This document shows positions 1 through 8,751 of a DNA stretch of 32,641 nucleotides, in pieces. The notes under the pieces are model-generated. The model saw nothing but the letters and a program-made list of their open reading frames with translations. It did not search any database and was not told where the DNA came from. Position 1 is the first letter of the stretch; every line of letters begins with the position of its first letter. The DNA lies in contig JAHDBZ010000002.1 in NCBI GenBank assembly GCA_020630245.1, forward strand, positions 42,442 to 75,082. The letters are read 5' to 3'. The stretch is from Candidatus Altimarinota bacterium. GTDB lineage: Bacteria > Patescibacteriota > Gracilibacteria > UBA4473. A program made the position numbers and the translations under genes.

Positions 1-343
1 GTCCGGCGTAACCAAGCTCTCCGATGAAGATGCTTTCGGTTAAAATTTCTTCTGACAGTTTGATCTGACCGGTGGTTTGCAAGATTCCGAGAGCAATGGC
101 TAGATCAAAACGGGGTCCGTGTTTTTTGAGATCGGCGGGGGCCAGGTTTACACTGAGTCGATTATTGGGGAAAAAGAATCCGCTGGATTTGAGACCGGCG
201 CGCAGACGTTCTTTAGATTCTAGCACCGCTGCATCTCCCAAGCCGACGATGTGAAAAGCAACTTTGCCGCGGTGACTTGCCACTTCGATTTCGACGATGG
301 CTGATTCTAGGCCAAAGAGATTGAGACTTTTGAGTGTTATCAT
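1..343 (-). CDS. ComM/YifB family Mg-chelatase-like protein, N-terminal part
   Basis: The reverse strand from ATG at 343 reads MITLKSLNLFGLESAIVEIE and continues for about 114 codons to the window edge, so the C-terminal part (AAA+ Mg-chelatase domain) lies outside. The visible part is the YifB/ComM N-terminal domain: a FHIVGLGDAAVLESKERLRA segment, then a VNLAPADLKK block (about residues 65-74) and LAIALGIL. This family has a Lon-protease-like N-terminal fold followed by an AAA+ motor. In Vibrio ComM is a helicase that helps integrate DNA during natural transformation, so a role in competence or recombination is inferred. No Shine-Dalgarno is seen. The gene is divergent from the holin-like gene at 506, with a TTCAT direct repeat 45 nt upstream of its start. 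Identification is firm; the function in this organism is inferred. Confidence 0.9.
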   Translation of the reverse strand, partial: MITLKSLNLFGLESAIVEIEVASHRGKVAFHIVGLGDAAVLESKERLRAGLKSSGFFFPNNRLSVNLAPADLKKHGPRFDLAIALGILQTTGQIKLSEEILTESIFIGELGYAG

Positions 344-387
344 ACGAAAATATTGATTGGATATAGTCGCCTCGTCGAGAGGCCATC

Positions 388-403
388 TTCATACAAACTT
401 CAT
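388..403. promoter_or_regulatory. TTCAT direct repeat, 11-nt spacing, possible response-regulator site
   Basis: TTCAT occurs at 388-392 and 399-403, exactly 11 nt apart, about one helical turn. The same arrangement is found at 30852-30867, again about 50 nt upstream of a minus-strand start. OmpR/PhoB-type regulators typically bind such half-turn-matched direct repeats. A GCCTC/GAGGC hairpin sits at 369-383, between this site and the comM-like start. The regulator assignment is inference. Confidence 0.4.
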
Positions 404-505
404 AAAGTGTATATTTAAGTCATTCGTGTTGAGAGGTGGTTTGTTTTTTAGTTTTTGGAGAAATTGATTTAAAAAAGCTTCGGTTTTTTGTCATACTTGT
501 GTCCG

Positions 506-883
506 ATGAGTTTTATTGGAAAGTTTTTATTTCATATTGCCGCTACGGCCGTTGTATTCTGGGCGATCGAAACCTACGTTTTACCGGGTCAATTTTCTGT
601 CGTTGGGCAGCATTGGTGGGCCTATGGGGTGGTAGCCTTTATTTTTGGTCTGTTAAACTTTTGGATCAAACCTCTCGTGAAGCTAGCAATGCTGCCAATC
701 AACATTATCACTCTAGGGTTTGCTTCTCTAGCAATTAACGGCATCTTGCTCTTTATGATGCAGTATGGATTACAGATGTATGATGTGTATGGTGTGACAT
801 TGAGCGTCGAAGGTATTCTTAGCTACTTGATTGCAGGAGCAATTCTAGGAGTCGCTCATACGGTGGTACATTGGATTAGCTAG
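506..883 (+). CDS. Phage holin family 4 (superfamily IV) membrane protein
   Basis: A 125-residue integral membrane protein starting MSFIGKFLFHIAATAVVFWA, with about four predicted membrane segments and a long amphipathic/hydrophobic centre (WAYGVVAFIFGLLNFWIKPLVKLAMLPINI). The motif LLNFWIKPLVKLAMLPINIITLG is characteristic of the Phage_holin_4_2 family (also called DUF360/YvlD-like). These are common chromosomal proteins of unknown role despite the name, so no lytic function is implied. ATG at 506 is preferred over a TTG 18 nt upstream because it starts the conserved region. The stop at 881-883 lies in an 8-nt-period repeat. It is followed by the malic enzyme gene on the same strand, with which it may be co-transcribed. 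Confidence 0.8.
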   Translation: MSFIGKFLFHIAATAVVFWAIETYVLPGQFSVVGQHWWAYGVVAFIFGLLNFWIKPLVKLAMLPINIITLGFASLAINGILLFMMQYGLQMYDVYGVTLSVEGILSYLIAGAILGVAHTVVHWIS

Positions 884-905
884 TAGCATAATTTGCTAAT
901 TTTTG
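874..905. repeat. Degenerate 8-nt-period array (weak)
   Basis: Four octads with shared GCT/GCAT and AATTT positions (GATTAGCT, AGTAGCAT, AATTTGCT, AATTTTTG). The array overlaps the stop codon of the holin-like gene. It resembles the better array at 14313-14344. Confidence 0.4.
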
Positions 906-952
906 AATGGCGGATTGTTGAGTTTTGTAGTGGGGTTCTTAGACTGGCGGTG

Positions 953-2080
953 ATGGATTATGAACAGCGTTCGGTAGACATAAGAACCAAGTCAGGCGGG
1001 CAGATTTACACCGGCCTAAAAGCAGAACTTAGCACCCAAGAAGATTTAGCGACTTATTATAGCCCGGGGATTGCAGGGCCTTGTCGAGTGATTGCGACAG
1101 ATCCACAGCGCTCAAAAGAGCTCACGCAACGACGCAATACGGTAGCGGTGATCTCTGATGGATCTGCGGTTCTAGGGCTTGGGAATATCGGTCCAACCGC
1201 AGCCTTGCCTGTAATGGAAGGCAAATGCATGCTGCTCAAACATTTTGCAGATGTAGATGGTGTGCCGATCGTGCTTGATACTCAAGATACGGATGAAATT
1301 ATTGAAACGATTACCCGTCTGGCGCCTAGTTTTGGTGGGATTAACCTAGAAGATATTGCAGCCCCTCGTTGTTTTGAGATCGAAGCGGCGCTGTCGGAGC
1401 GTTTAGATATACCGGTCTTTCATGATGATCAGCATGGTACTGCAATTGTCGTGCTGGCAGCGCTAGAAAACGCTCTAAAAGTAGTGGGCAAAGATAAAAC
1501 AAAGATAAAAGTTGTGATCGTGGGAGCCGGAGCAGCGGGGATCGCGATTGCGCAGCTCTTGTCTGACTGGGGAGTGGTTAATTTAACATTGGTTGACTCC
1601 AAAGGAGTCGTCAGCTGTGATCGTGCGGATCTGCACCAGAGCAAGCTCAATTTTTGTTCGGTTAAGACGGGGGATCTCGAGTCGGCGCTGATCGGATCAG
1701 ACGTCTTTGTCGGCGTTTCTAAGCCTGAGCTGCTTAATACGGAAATGATACAGGCGATGGCAGAGAAAGCGATTATTTTTGCACTCTCAAATCCAAATCC
1801 AGAGATTCGTCCGGAAACCGCACTGGCAGCTGGAGCAGCCGTGGTGGCTACGGGGCGTTCAGACTATCCAAATCAGATTAATAATGTACTTGTTTTTCCG
1901 GGTATTTTTCGAGGACTGTTGGATGCGGGGGCGACCACTGTAAATACTCAGATAAAATTGGCCGCAGCGGCCGCATTAGCAGGTTTGGTAACCAACCCTA
2001 CGACAGATAAAATTGTCCCGAGTCCGCTTCAGGCAGGGGTTAGCGATGTCATTGCGACGGCGGTTGCCCAAAATGTCTAG
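953..2080 (+). CDS. Malic enzyme (malate dehydrogenase, oxaloacetate-decarboxylating)
   Basis: A 375-residue protein starting MDYEQRSVDIRTKSGGQIY; the open frame extends to 893, but this ATG begins the conserved domain. It converts malate to pyruvate and CO2 while reducing NAD(P)+. The malic N domain shows the tyrosine-containing YYSPGIAGPCRVIA segment and the lysine-containing GKCMLLKHFADVDGVPIVLD segment, and DDQHGTAIVVLAALENAL ends the catalytic half. A Rossmann domain follows with the GAGAAG dinucleotide motif, then FALSNPNPEIRPE and NQINNVLVFPGIFRGLLDAGA. The length matches the short bacterial form without a phosphotransacetylase domain. Cofactor preference cannot be decided. It may supply pyruvate or NAD(P)H in a fermentative organism with a reduced metabolism. 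No Shine-Dalgarno is evident. Confidence 0.95.
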   Translation: MDYEQRSVDIRTKSGGQIYTGLKAELSTQEDLATYYSPGIAGPCRVIATDPQRSKELTQRRNTVAVISDGSAVLGLGNIGPTAALPVMEGKCMLLKHFADVDGVPIVLDTQDTDEIIETITRLAPSFGGINLEDIAAPRCFEIEAALSERLDIPVFHDDQHGTAIVVLAALENALKVVGKDKTKIKVVIVGAGAAGIAIAQLLSDWGVVNLTLVDSKGVVSCDRADLHQSKLNFCSVKTGDLESALIGSDVFVGVSKPELLNTEMIQAMAEKAIIFALSNPNPEIRPETALAAGAAVVATGRSDYPNQINNVLVFPGIFRGLLDAGATTVNTQIKLAAAAALAGLVTNPTTDKIVPSPLQAGVSDVIATAVAQNV

Positions 2081-2128
2081 GGCTTAAAGTTTGAATTTTT
2101 TATTAAACTCGATAGTTTTACTCGGAAA

Positions 2129-3460
2129 ATGCCACATTATAAAAGAAACCTTCGTTTTATTCTCTTTGTGATACTACCGCTGCTGGGATTCCTCCTGGGC
2201 TGGACGCTCAGTCAGAAGAATTCTGTTCGCAATCAGGTAGATGTTGCTGTAGAAGCCACTAATGAAAAGCCGAAAGACACGCCACTGCGACTCTTTCGAA
2301 AAACAGATCCAAAGGACGTAGATTTGAGTGTGTTTTGGGAAACCTGGAATACGATGGAAGAGCACTATCTGCACACAGATGATTTATTGACTAAGGATCA
2401 GGTCTACGGAGCTACGAAGGGATTAGTGGAGTCACTGGATGATCCTTACACCGTCTTCATGTCTCCAGAGGATACGGCCAAGTTTGAAGCATCGATGACG
2501 GGAGAGTTTGAAGGCATCGGAGCTGAAATCGGGATGCGAGATGAAAATATTGTGATCGTAACACCACTCAAAGGTTCTCCAGCCGAAATTGCTGGTCTGC
2601 GACCGGAGGATATTGTCTTCGAGGTGGATGGAGAGTCAGTGTATGGTTGGTCGATCGAAGAAGCTGTGACTGAGATTCGAGGCCCGAAAGGAGAACCAGT
2701 CACCCTTACCATTGTGAGAGAAGGTGAGCGCAAGCCTCTAGATATTACGATTGTGCGTGATGAGATTGCCTACGAAACCCTAGACTGGGAAATGAAAGAC
2801 GATGTGGCGGTCCTCTCTTTTTACCAATTTGGTGAAAAAATTGAGACGGAATTTCAGGAAGCGTTAGAGGCAGTCCTGCTCGAATCTCCAGAAGGAGTAA
2901 TTATTGATCTTCGTAATAATGGTGGCGGATTATTGGATGCCGCTATTTCTATTATCGGAGAATTCATCAGTGACGAAGTCGTGGTTAAAACCCGCGGACG
3001 CAAATTTGGTGATTCCGGAGATCTACGAAGTCAAAAGAATGGGGCCCTACAGGAATTACCACTCATTGTGCTGGTGAATGAAGGGTCAGCCAGTGCTTCT
3101 GAAATCTTTGCTGGAGCGGTGCAGGACTATAACCGCGGCCTGCTTTTAGGTGCCAAAACATTTGGAAAAGGTTCTGTACAGAACTGGGTCCAGCTTGATG
3201 ATGGCTCTAGTCTAAAGGTGACCATTGCCGAATGGCTCACGCCAAAGGGACGCTCTATTCACGAAGTGGGCATTACCCCTGACGAGGAAATCGAGGTGAC
3301 AATTGAAGATTTTGAAGCTGACTTTGATCCAGTGCTGTCTCGGGCCCTTGAATTGATTGGTTCAGATGAAATGGCGCAGATTATGTCAGAGGCAGCGGTT
3401 GAGGCAGATGAAAATATTGAAGAAAACGTCACATCTGATAATACTAATACGTCAGAGTAA
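2129..3460 (+). CDS. S41 family C-terminal processing protease (CtpA/Prc type)
   Basis: A 443-residue membrane-anchored serine protease. An N-terminal hydrophobic segment (about residues 9-25) anchors or exports it. A PDZ domain follows at about residues 125-212 (GEFEGIGAEIG ... GLRPEDIVFEVDGE), then the S41 catalytic domain. Aligned to E. coli Prc by spacing, the nucleophile is Ser322 in GSASASE and the general base Lys347 in FGKGSVQ, with Asp333 also conserved. The IIDLRNNGGGLLDAA segment is typical of the family. The C-terminal tail is acidic and low complexity. These enzymes cleave C-termini of exported proteins. It lies 3 nt upstream of the vanW-like gene and close to a block of exported proteins, so it could process one of them; that is inference. 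Confidence 0.95.
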   Translation: MPHYKRNLRFILFVILPLLGFLLGWTLSQKNSVRNQVDVAVEATNEKPKDTPLRLFRKTDPKDVDLSVFWETWNTMEEHYLHTDDLLTKDQVYGATKGLVESLDDPYTVFMSPEDTAKFEASMTGEFEGIGAEIGMRDENIVIVTPLKGSPAEIAGLRPEDIVFEVDGESVYGWSIEEAVTEIRGPKGEPVTLTIVREGERKPLDITIVRDEIAYETLDWEMKDDVAVLSFYQFGEKIETEFQEALEAVLLESPEGVIIDLRNNGGGLLDAAISIIGEFISDEVVVKTRGRKFGDSGDLRSQKNGALQELPLIVLVNEGSASASEIFAGAVQDYNRGLLLGAKTFGKGSVQNWVQLDDGSSLKVTIAEWLTPKGRSIHEVGITPDEEIEVTIEDFEADFDPVLSRALELIGSDEMAQIMSEAAVEADENIEENVTSDNTNTSE

Positions 3461-3463
3461 ATA

Positions 3464-4822
3464 ATGATGAAGAAATTTTTATCACTTTCGGTATGTGCGT
3501 TCGCCCTAGTGCTTGGAACGTCTGCTAGTGCTTTTGCAGTAGAAACACCAAAACCCTTACAGCTACTGTTTGGTGATCAGGTTTATACTCTGAACTTTGC
3601 TACCAATCCAGAACTGCTGGGTCGAACTTCGTCACACACGCTAGAGCTAGGAGATACAAGACTGCCCCTAGACCTTGATCAGGGATTGCCACCAGTGGTA
3701 GAAAATGTTCGTATTCAAACTGAATTTGACAACGTTATTAATCGAGCAGCGCTTGAAGCGTTTTTTGTGCGCAATACACCGCTCCTTAATGATGAAACTC
3801 CACCGGTATACATCGGGTATGATGATTCTGGGAATTTTTCAGTAACTGGATTTCCGAAATCTGGGTATTACGTAGATTTTGATACGCTGGAAATTTTGGT
3901 AAATCAAGCCATCTCTTATGGTTATGAGCACGTGAGAGTGCCAGCTCAAGATGGTTATTCTCCAGTAATTCCTGATCAAGAATTGATAGATCGAGGTATT
4001 ACAGATGTTTTAGCTGTCGGTAAATCAAATTTTCGAGGTTCTTCGGCCGCTAGACGTCAAAATATTCGCGTTGCTTCTGATAAATATAACGGACTTATCC
4101 TCGCACCAGGAGAGCAATTTTCTTTTAATGGTATCCTTAAATCAGTACGACCCGAGGATGGTTATGTAGAGGAGTTGGTGATCAAGGGGAATGACACGGA
4201 AAAAGAATACGGTGGAGGGATCTGTCAGGTTTCGACGACAGTTTACCGAGCCGCTTTCAATGGAGGGTTGCAACTAGATGAACGTTTTAATCATTCATAC
4301 GCTGTGCCGTACTATCAACCGCACGGTTTTGATGCCACGATCTATCTTGGAGGCAAAGATTTTAAATTTACGAATGATACTCCCGCAGATTTGATTATTC
4401 AGACCCTGGTTTCTGGAGATGACATGTATTTTGTTTTTTATGGGACCGATGATGGACGAAAGGTAGTTTCAGAAGGGCCCTACATTTCAAATCATCGTCC
4501 AGAGCCAGCCCCTATCATTGAGGAAACAACGGTCTTGCCACCAGGAGTGCAGGAATACGTTTCCTATGGACAGGATGGGTTTGATACGGTGTGGAATCGA
4601 ACGGTTTATAAACCAGGAGAGGCGCCGCTCGAAGAAACTTTCGCCTCTTACTACAAGGCCTGGCCAGCTCGAATTGCACGAGGAGCCGGTGGGCGCTATC
4701 AAGATATCCCGGTTGAGGTCGTAGAAGAAGTAGAGCCGGTAGCTGTAACACCAGAACCGGCGCCAGCTCCGGAGTTAGATCCAGACTTTTTCTCGCTCGA
4801 AAATTCAACATTTGCCGATTAG
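3464..4822 (+). CDS. VanW family exported protein
   Basis: A 452-residue protein with a signal peptide (MMKKFLSLSVCAFALVLGTS, cleavage near ASAFA). A less conserved N-terminal half may be a peptidoglycan-binding-like domain. The VanW domain is at about residues 180-340: NFRGSSAARRQNI, then GEQFSFN, then GGGICQVSTTVYRAAFNGGL and FNHSYAVPYY. These are family hallmarks. VanW is named from vancomycin-resistance clusters, but its biochemical role is not established; no resistance is implied. The C-terminus is rich in Pro/Glu/Val. It starts 3 nt after the S41 protease gene, so the two are almost certainly co-transcribed. About 80 nt separate it from the next gene. Confidence 0.92.
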   Translation: MMKKFLSLSVCAFALVLGTSASAFAVETPKPLQLLFGDQVYTLNFATNPELLGRTSSHTLELGDTRLPLDLDQGLPPVVENVRIQTEFDNVINRAALEAFFVRNTPLLNDETPPVYIGYDDSGNFSVTGFPKSGYYVDFDTLEILVNQAISYGYEHVRVPAQDGYSPVIPDQELIDRGITDVLAVGKSNFRGSSAARRQNIRVASDKYNGLILAPGEQFSFNGILKSVRPEDGYVEELVIKGNDTEKEYGGGICQVSTTVYRAAFNGGLQLDERFNHSYAVPYYQPHGFDATIYLGGKDFKFTNDTPADLIIQTLVSGDDMYFVFYGTDDGRKVVSEGPYISNHRPEPAPIIEETTVLPPGVQEYVSYGQDGFDTVWNRTVYKPGEAPLEETFASYYKAWPARIARGAGGRYQDIPVEVVEEVEPVAVTPEPAPAPELDPDFFSLENSTFAD

Positions 4823-4904
4823 TGTATTGACACTGGTATAGAGCGGGGAAGTCAAGGCCAAAAGAATTGTCCTTTGGGGCCGCTTTTTGGCACAATTTAA
4901 AGGT

Positions 4905-6161
4905 ATGAAAATAAAAATAAATTTTTCCCTCTTGTTAATAGTGTTATGGGGAAGCTTTGTGGGGGGAGAAGCTAAAGCCTTGGATGTTATAGGTGACGCG
5001 GCCAAAGTGGTTCGTACCCAGCAAGTGGTGCCTTTGAATGTTGCAGTGAAAGAAGGGCCTTCAGCCGACAGTTTTTTTGTTGAAATATTTGCACCACGTA
5101 ATGTAGCTGGCGGCGGGCAGGCTCGTTTTTCTTGGTTTGATCAAAATCAAATTCCGGTTGGTTCTTATGCCGCTTCAGTGGGAGAAGATGATTTTTTGGG
5201 ATTATTAACAATTCGGATTCCCAAGCTTGAATTTGTTGGAGACTACCGATTACAGGCTGATATTTTTTCAGAGAATGGCTGGTTATTAGCGACGGGGAAT
5301 ACAGCAGTTCAGATTAGTTCGGGAGATGAGCGTATGCAGCTGTCGGCGCCGATACTGATCCGTAAGCCAGATGGTTTTAGTCTGAGTTTTGACGTGCGCA
5401 ACTATAATCTGCGTCAGACTGTAGTGCCTCGTCTGCAGGGTTTTTTCATTAAAAATGGAGAACGGCAATACGTTTTACAACGAAAATTGGAGCCAGTTTC
5501 GCTAGGAGCTCGACAGCGTTCGACGGTAGAGTTCGATGTCGAAGACGATTTTCCGCCAGGAGAATATTATTTAGAGGCTTGGGTCGAGTCGCCAACGGGG
5601 AAATATTTGTCCGGAGTTCTAGAGTCTTATCTCCAGTTGCCCGGTAATTATGCTCGTTTGGCCGATCTAGAAGTTAAGTTTGATGGTCAGACAGCCGACC
5701 GAGCACAGATTCTTTTTGAAGGATTTGCGCTTGTGCCTCAGGGGCGAGATTTACAAGTGTTTGTCAAAAGTGAGCACGATGGCGCGTCGCTCGCAGAATC
5801 ATCGATGTCGGTCCCAGTGGTAGATGGTTACTTTGCTGAGCGATTGGACGTAAAATTTCCAGAAACGGTGAATTTCTTCTCTGGTACTATGGAGTTGTTT
5901 TCGGGATCGGATTTTGACCTAGGAGATAGTCTGTTGACACAAGCTTTTCAATCTCCGGTAGTGGAGATTGGCGGAGGAGAAATTGTTCCGCAGCCAGTTT
6001 TGGTTCCGTCAACTACCAAAGATGGCGCACCGCTTAATTTTGCCCCTCCAATTCCTTGGTGGGAAAAATGGTGGGTGTGGTTGTGCTTGGCTTTGTTCGT
6101 GTGTGTGGGGATGGTCCTCCTGATAACGCTTACTCGCCGTAAATCTAAACGTGTTTTTTAA
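4905..6161 (+). CDS. Exported beta-rich protein with C-terminal membrane anchor, unknown function (surface cluster gene 1)
   Basis: A 418-residue protein not recognised as a named family. ATG at 4905 starts a signal peptide (MKIKINFSLLLIVLWGSFVG, cleavage near the EAKA segment); an upstream TTG at 4887 is less likely. The body alternates short hydrophobic strands, consistent with several Ig-like or similar beta-sandwich domains (for example GEYYLEAWVESPTGKYLSG). A Pro-rich linker (about residues 360-378) leads to one membrane helix (WWVWLCLALFVCVGMVLLIT) and a short basic tail ending RRKSKRVF, so the body faces outward and the tail the cytoplasm. It is followed after 8 nt by the next cluster gene. 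Only the topology is confident. A possible structural subunit of an envelope complex is inference. Confidence 0.75.
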   Translation: MKIKINFSLLLIVLWGSFVGGEAKALDVIGDAAKVVRTQQVVPLNVAVKEGPSADSFFVEIFAPRNVAGGGQARFSWFDQNQIPVGSYAASVGEDDFLGLLTIRIPKLEFVGDYRLQADIFSENGWLLATGNTAVQISSGDERMQLSAPILIRKPDGFSLSFDVRNYNLRQTVVPRLQGFFIKNGERQYVLQRKLEPVSLGARQRSTVEFDVEDDFPPGEYYLEAWVESPTGKYLSGVLESYLQLPGNYARLADLEVKFDGQTADRAQILFEGFALVPQGRDLQVFVKSEHDGASLAESSMSVPVVDGYFAERLDVKFPETVNFFSGTMELFSGSDFDLGDSLLTQAFQSPVVEIGGGEIVPQPVLVPSTTKDGAPLNFAPPIPWWEKWWVWLCLALFVCVGMVLLITLTRRKSKRVF

Positions 6162-6169
6162 GTTTTTTT

Positions 6170-7399
6170 ATGAATAAATTTTTATGTTTCGGTCTTGCAA
6201 TATTGTTCCTATCTCCGACGCTGACGTCGGCGCAGTCAGATGTGAATATTCGGTCGCAATGTTTTGACCGCCTCAAAGAACAGGCGTTGCAAATAGAGGA
6301 CTTTCGACTGGCCAGAGCCGAACTCGAAGCGATTGATTACGCTACACTCGACAATCGATTGTCTCGTTATTACCAAGGTCATTCCTCTTTTGGAATTGAT
6401 GTTGACCAACCTATATTCGACCTGAGAGTCTTTAGTTTTGGTCGTCAGACTGGTTATGTGCACCCGCCCTATTCTCCGTTTCCGGTAGGGGCGAAGTCGG
6501 AGCAATGGAAAATGGCGGCTAAAGAATTTATCTTAGCTGAAGAATTTATTCGCAACCCAGAAGGAGAACGACAGTTTTTGGGTTGTGGTTTTTTTCGGAT
6601 TGGGGCGCGGGATCTAAAGTCTGTAACGGCGGACACCTATCTGTATGATGGTCCTGTTTCGTCTGTTATGTCGACTCAAGGTGATCACAAGTTCTGGTAC
6701 AACTTCAATACTTCGTTTAATTATGAGGATGCGCCACAGGCAAACTGGTATCGATTGTTTGTGTATCCAAAAGCTACACAAAATAGCTACTTTAGTCGTT
6801 ACGAAGTCCTCGACAGTTTTCCTGGGAATCAATTGGATGATTTATCAATCCTGACAGAAGCTGGTATTACGGCAAGACGAGCTGAGGGGGGCGATTTTAC
6901 AGAGCTTGATCCAGTAGAAACTGGCAGTGCTTTTGCGCTCAATGCCTACTATCAGGCTATAGCAGATCGTTATCCAAATTTTGCAGATCGTTTAGCACTG
7001 CGTGGGGTCTTAGAATACAAAAATCTACAGAAGATCTTGGCAAGTCCCAATAGTTCTGCCGTCAATTACGTTTGGGATACCTTGTTAGACACAAAGGACA
7101 TTACTCGTTATGCAGCGGCTCAGATTGCGGGCAAGGATATAGAGTCCGATCCCATTTTTGATCAAGTATTGAATGATCCGAAGGCTGTGAATCAATCAAT
7201 TTTGGATCTTGCTTTGGTACCTGCCTCAGACTCTGGGGTGGTCGATGTGTCGGCCGTCACGGTTACAGATCAAGTTCGAGAATCTAAGCCATTAGCTCTA
7301 CAGGATAACCGTGGTACTTTTGTGATGGTTGTAGTATTATTACTACTGTTATTCGTTCTTCTTGCTTCTTTGCTGTTCTTTGCGCGCAGACATAAATAA
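6170..7399 (+). CDS. Exported protein with C-terminal membrane anchor, unknown function (surface cluster gene 2)
   Basis: A 409-residue protein. The signal peptide is MNKFLCFGLAILFLSPTLTS, cleaved near SAQ. The ectodomain starts with a helical, charged stretch (QCFDRLKEQALQIEDFRLAR) and continues as a mixed alpha/beta region. One membrane helix lies at the C-terminus (about residues 379-404) and a short basic tail, RRHK, follows. It therefore has the same topology as the preceding gene product: exported body, single C-terminal anchor. No catalytic motif or known family is recognised. It is separated from its neighbours by 8 nt upstream and 5 nt downstream, showing one operon. Co-location and shared topology suggest membership of the same envelope complex. 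Confidence 0.75.
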   Translation: MNKFLCFGLAILFLSPTLTSAQSDVNIRSQCFDRLKEQALQIEDFRLARAELEAIDYATLDNRLSRYYQGHSSFGIDVDQPIFDLRVFSFGRQTGYVHPPYSPFPVGAKSEQWKMAAKEFILAEEFIRNPEGERQFLGCGFFRIGARDLKSVTADTYLYDGPVSSVMSTQGDHKFWYNFNTSFNYEDAPQANWYRLFVYPKATQNSYFSRYEVLDSFPGNQLDDLSILTEAGITARRAEGGDFTELDPVETGSAFALNAYYQAIADRYPNFADRLALRGVLEYKNLQKILASPNSSAVNYVWDTLLDTKDITRYAAAQIAGKDIESDPIFDQVLNDPKAVNQSILDLALVPASDSGVVDVSAVTVTDQVRESKPLALQDNRGTFVMVVVLLLLLFVLLASLLFFARRHK

Positions 7400-7404
7400 T
7401 TTCC

Positions 7405-8751
7405 ATGAAAAATTTTCTATCGTTATTGGCTCTCAGTTTATTTATAGGTCTGTCACTGTTTTCCTCGGCTGAGGCATTGAATTTAATTTCTGAAGAATCT
7501 GAATTTGAAGAAGACATCCTCAATCAGATCGAATTGCTGCGTTCCGACCCATTCCTAAACGTTGACCATGTAAGTGCTCATGAGCAGGACGATGTTTATG
7601 AAGCGGTGGCCGTGAGTACGACCACTCCACCAGATCTAAGCCAACAGACATCAAATGATAGTTCAATTGTCTTAGGAGCCAGAACAGGGGCCCCCTTTAC
7701 CGATCAGTGTGATGGACGGAGTCACTATGGAGCACTGAGTCATCAGCGCGGCAATTCGTTTTGTTACGGTCCAGCACCCAAAGGTTACAAGGCAACGATC
7801 GATCCGTATCTTTGTCAAAACATGGATCAGTACTTTCGTACCTGTCCGCCATTTGGGAATGGAGTGACGGGAAAAAAAGAAGACTGTGGTATGACTTCGG
7901 GTGTGACTTGGGGACCACCAGGTAAACCATCAACTACGGCCTGGGGTACATGGACTAGTTGGTGGAAAGGACTTTCTGCTTTCTGTATGAAAGAGGGATA
8001 TTGGTCTGACTCAGATGCTTCACGTCTGCCAGACGTAAATTCAAAAGCAACGATCAAATTTACGATTGCTGCTTCAGACGGGGAAAAGACTTACCGCTCG
8101 GAACAAAAGAAAAATGATAGTCAGGAAATTGTGGTTGAAGGTGATTTTGATACTAGTGGGGGTACCGCCGCGCGAACGCTCACCAGTCCTTCGTTTAATT
8201 CACCTTTTATCTACCTTACCAATCAGGTGGGCGCTGTAGCCGTTCAGCTAAACTCTCTCTGGAATCAATATCAAAGTCAGTCGCCAGCGTTCAATCTCAA
8301 AAACGGTTGGCTAGTGGACAATGATTCGCCGTCACCACTCTTCTACGAGTTAGGGCTCACACAGGTAGAGCTCAGTCGTGCGGGAATGAATTTCCAGTCA
8401 AAAGAGGCCCTAGAGAAATTTTTAACCACCGGGGATTTCTTTGATCGTTTAGGATTCACAGCCCTAGAAAAAAATAATTCACTAGGGTATTTGCTGCCAA
8501 GGCTACCAGAATCTCCACACTATTATCTAACGATTTTGGATTCAGGTTCTGTGTCTCAGCTTTCATCGATGTCAGTTGATCCAAGGCCTGAGACATTGGT
8601 TCGTCGTTACTTTGCGGTGTATCCAACTCAGGTTCCAGTCCACGCTAGCGGTGAATTGGATTATCCAGGATTAGTTTCTGATGTCGGTTTTACGGTCCGT
8701 GATTATGGTGAGATTATTGTAACCCCTGATATGTTTGTTATTTGGAAATGA
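7405..8751 (+). CDS. Secreted protein, unknown function (surface cluster gene 3)
   Basis: A 448-residue protein with signal peptide MKNFLSLLALSLFIGLSLFS and likely cleavage after AEA. It has no C-terminal membrane helix, so it is probably secreted or held by partners. After an acidic stretch, a Cys/Gly/Trp-rich region at about residues 95-205 contains several cysteines (DQCDG, CYGPAPKGYK, LCQNMDQYFRTCPPFG, EDCGMTSG, FCMKEGYW), consistent with disulphides. The second half is a non-Cys globular domain. No family is recognised. Its TGA stop overlaps the next gene's ATG (ATGA), which implies translational coupling and probably a fixed ratio with the TSP1-like protein. Confidence 0.75.
   Translation: MKNFLSLLALSLFIGLSLFSSAEALNLISEESEFEEDILNQIELLRSDPFLNVDHVSAHEQDDVYEAVAVSTTTPPDLSQQTSNDSSIVLGARTGAPFTDQCDGRSHYGALSHQRGNSFCYGPAPKGYKATIDPYLCQNMDQYFRTCPPFGNGVTGKKEDCGMTSGVTWGPPGKPSTTAWGTWTSWWKGLSAFCMKEGYWSDSDASRLPDVNSKATIKFTIAASDGEKTYRSEQKKNDSQEIVVEGDFDTSGGTAARTLTSPSFNSPFIYLTNQVGAVAVQLNSLWNQYQSQSPAFNLKNGWLVDNDSPSPLFYELGLTQVELSRAGMNFQSKEALEKFLTTGDFFDRLGFTALEKNNSLGYLLPRLPESPHYYLTILDSGSVSQLSSMSVDPRPETLVRRYFAVYPTQVPVHASGELDYPGLVSDVGFTVRDYGEIIVTPDMFVIWK

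Noticed and set aside
506..883. Prophage holin or lysis gene
   Set aside because: The family name suggests phage, but these are common chromosomal membrane proteins and no phage genes are nearby.
3464..4822. Vancomycin-resistance determinant
   Set aside because: VanW domains are widespread without resistance genes; no vanHAX or sensor genes occur here.
4823..4904. Terminator or promoter in the gap after the VanW gene
   Set aside because: A GGCC...GGCC hairpin with a short T run and a TTGTCC-N18-CACAAT pair are visible but both are weak, so neither is listed as a feature.
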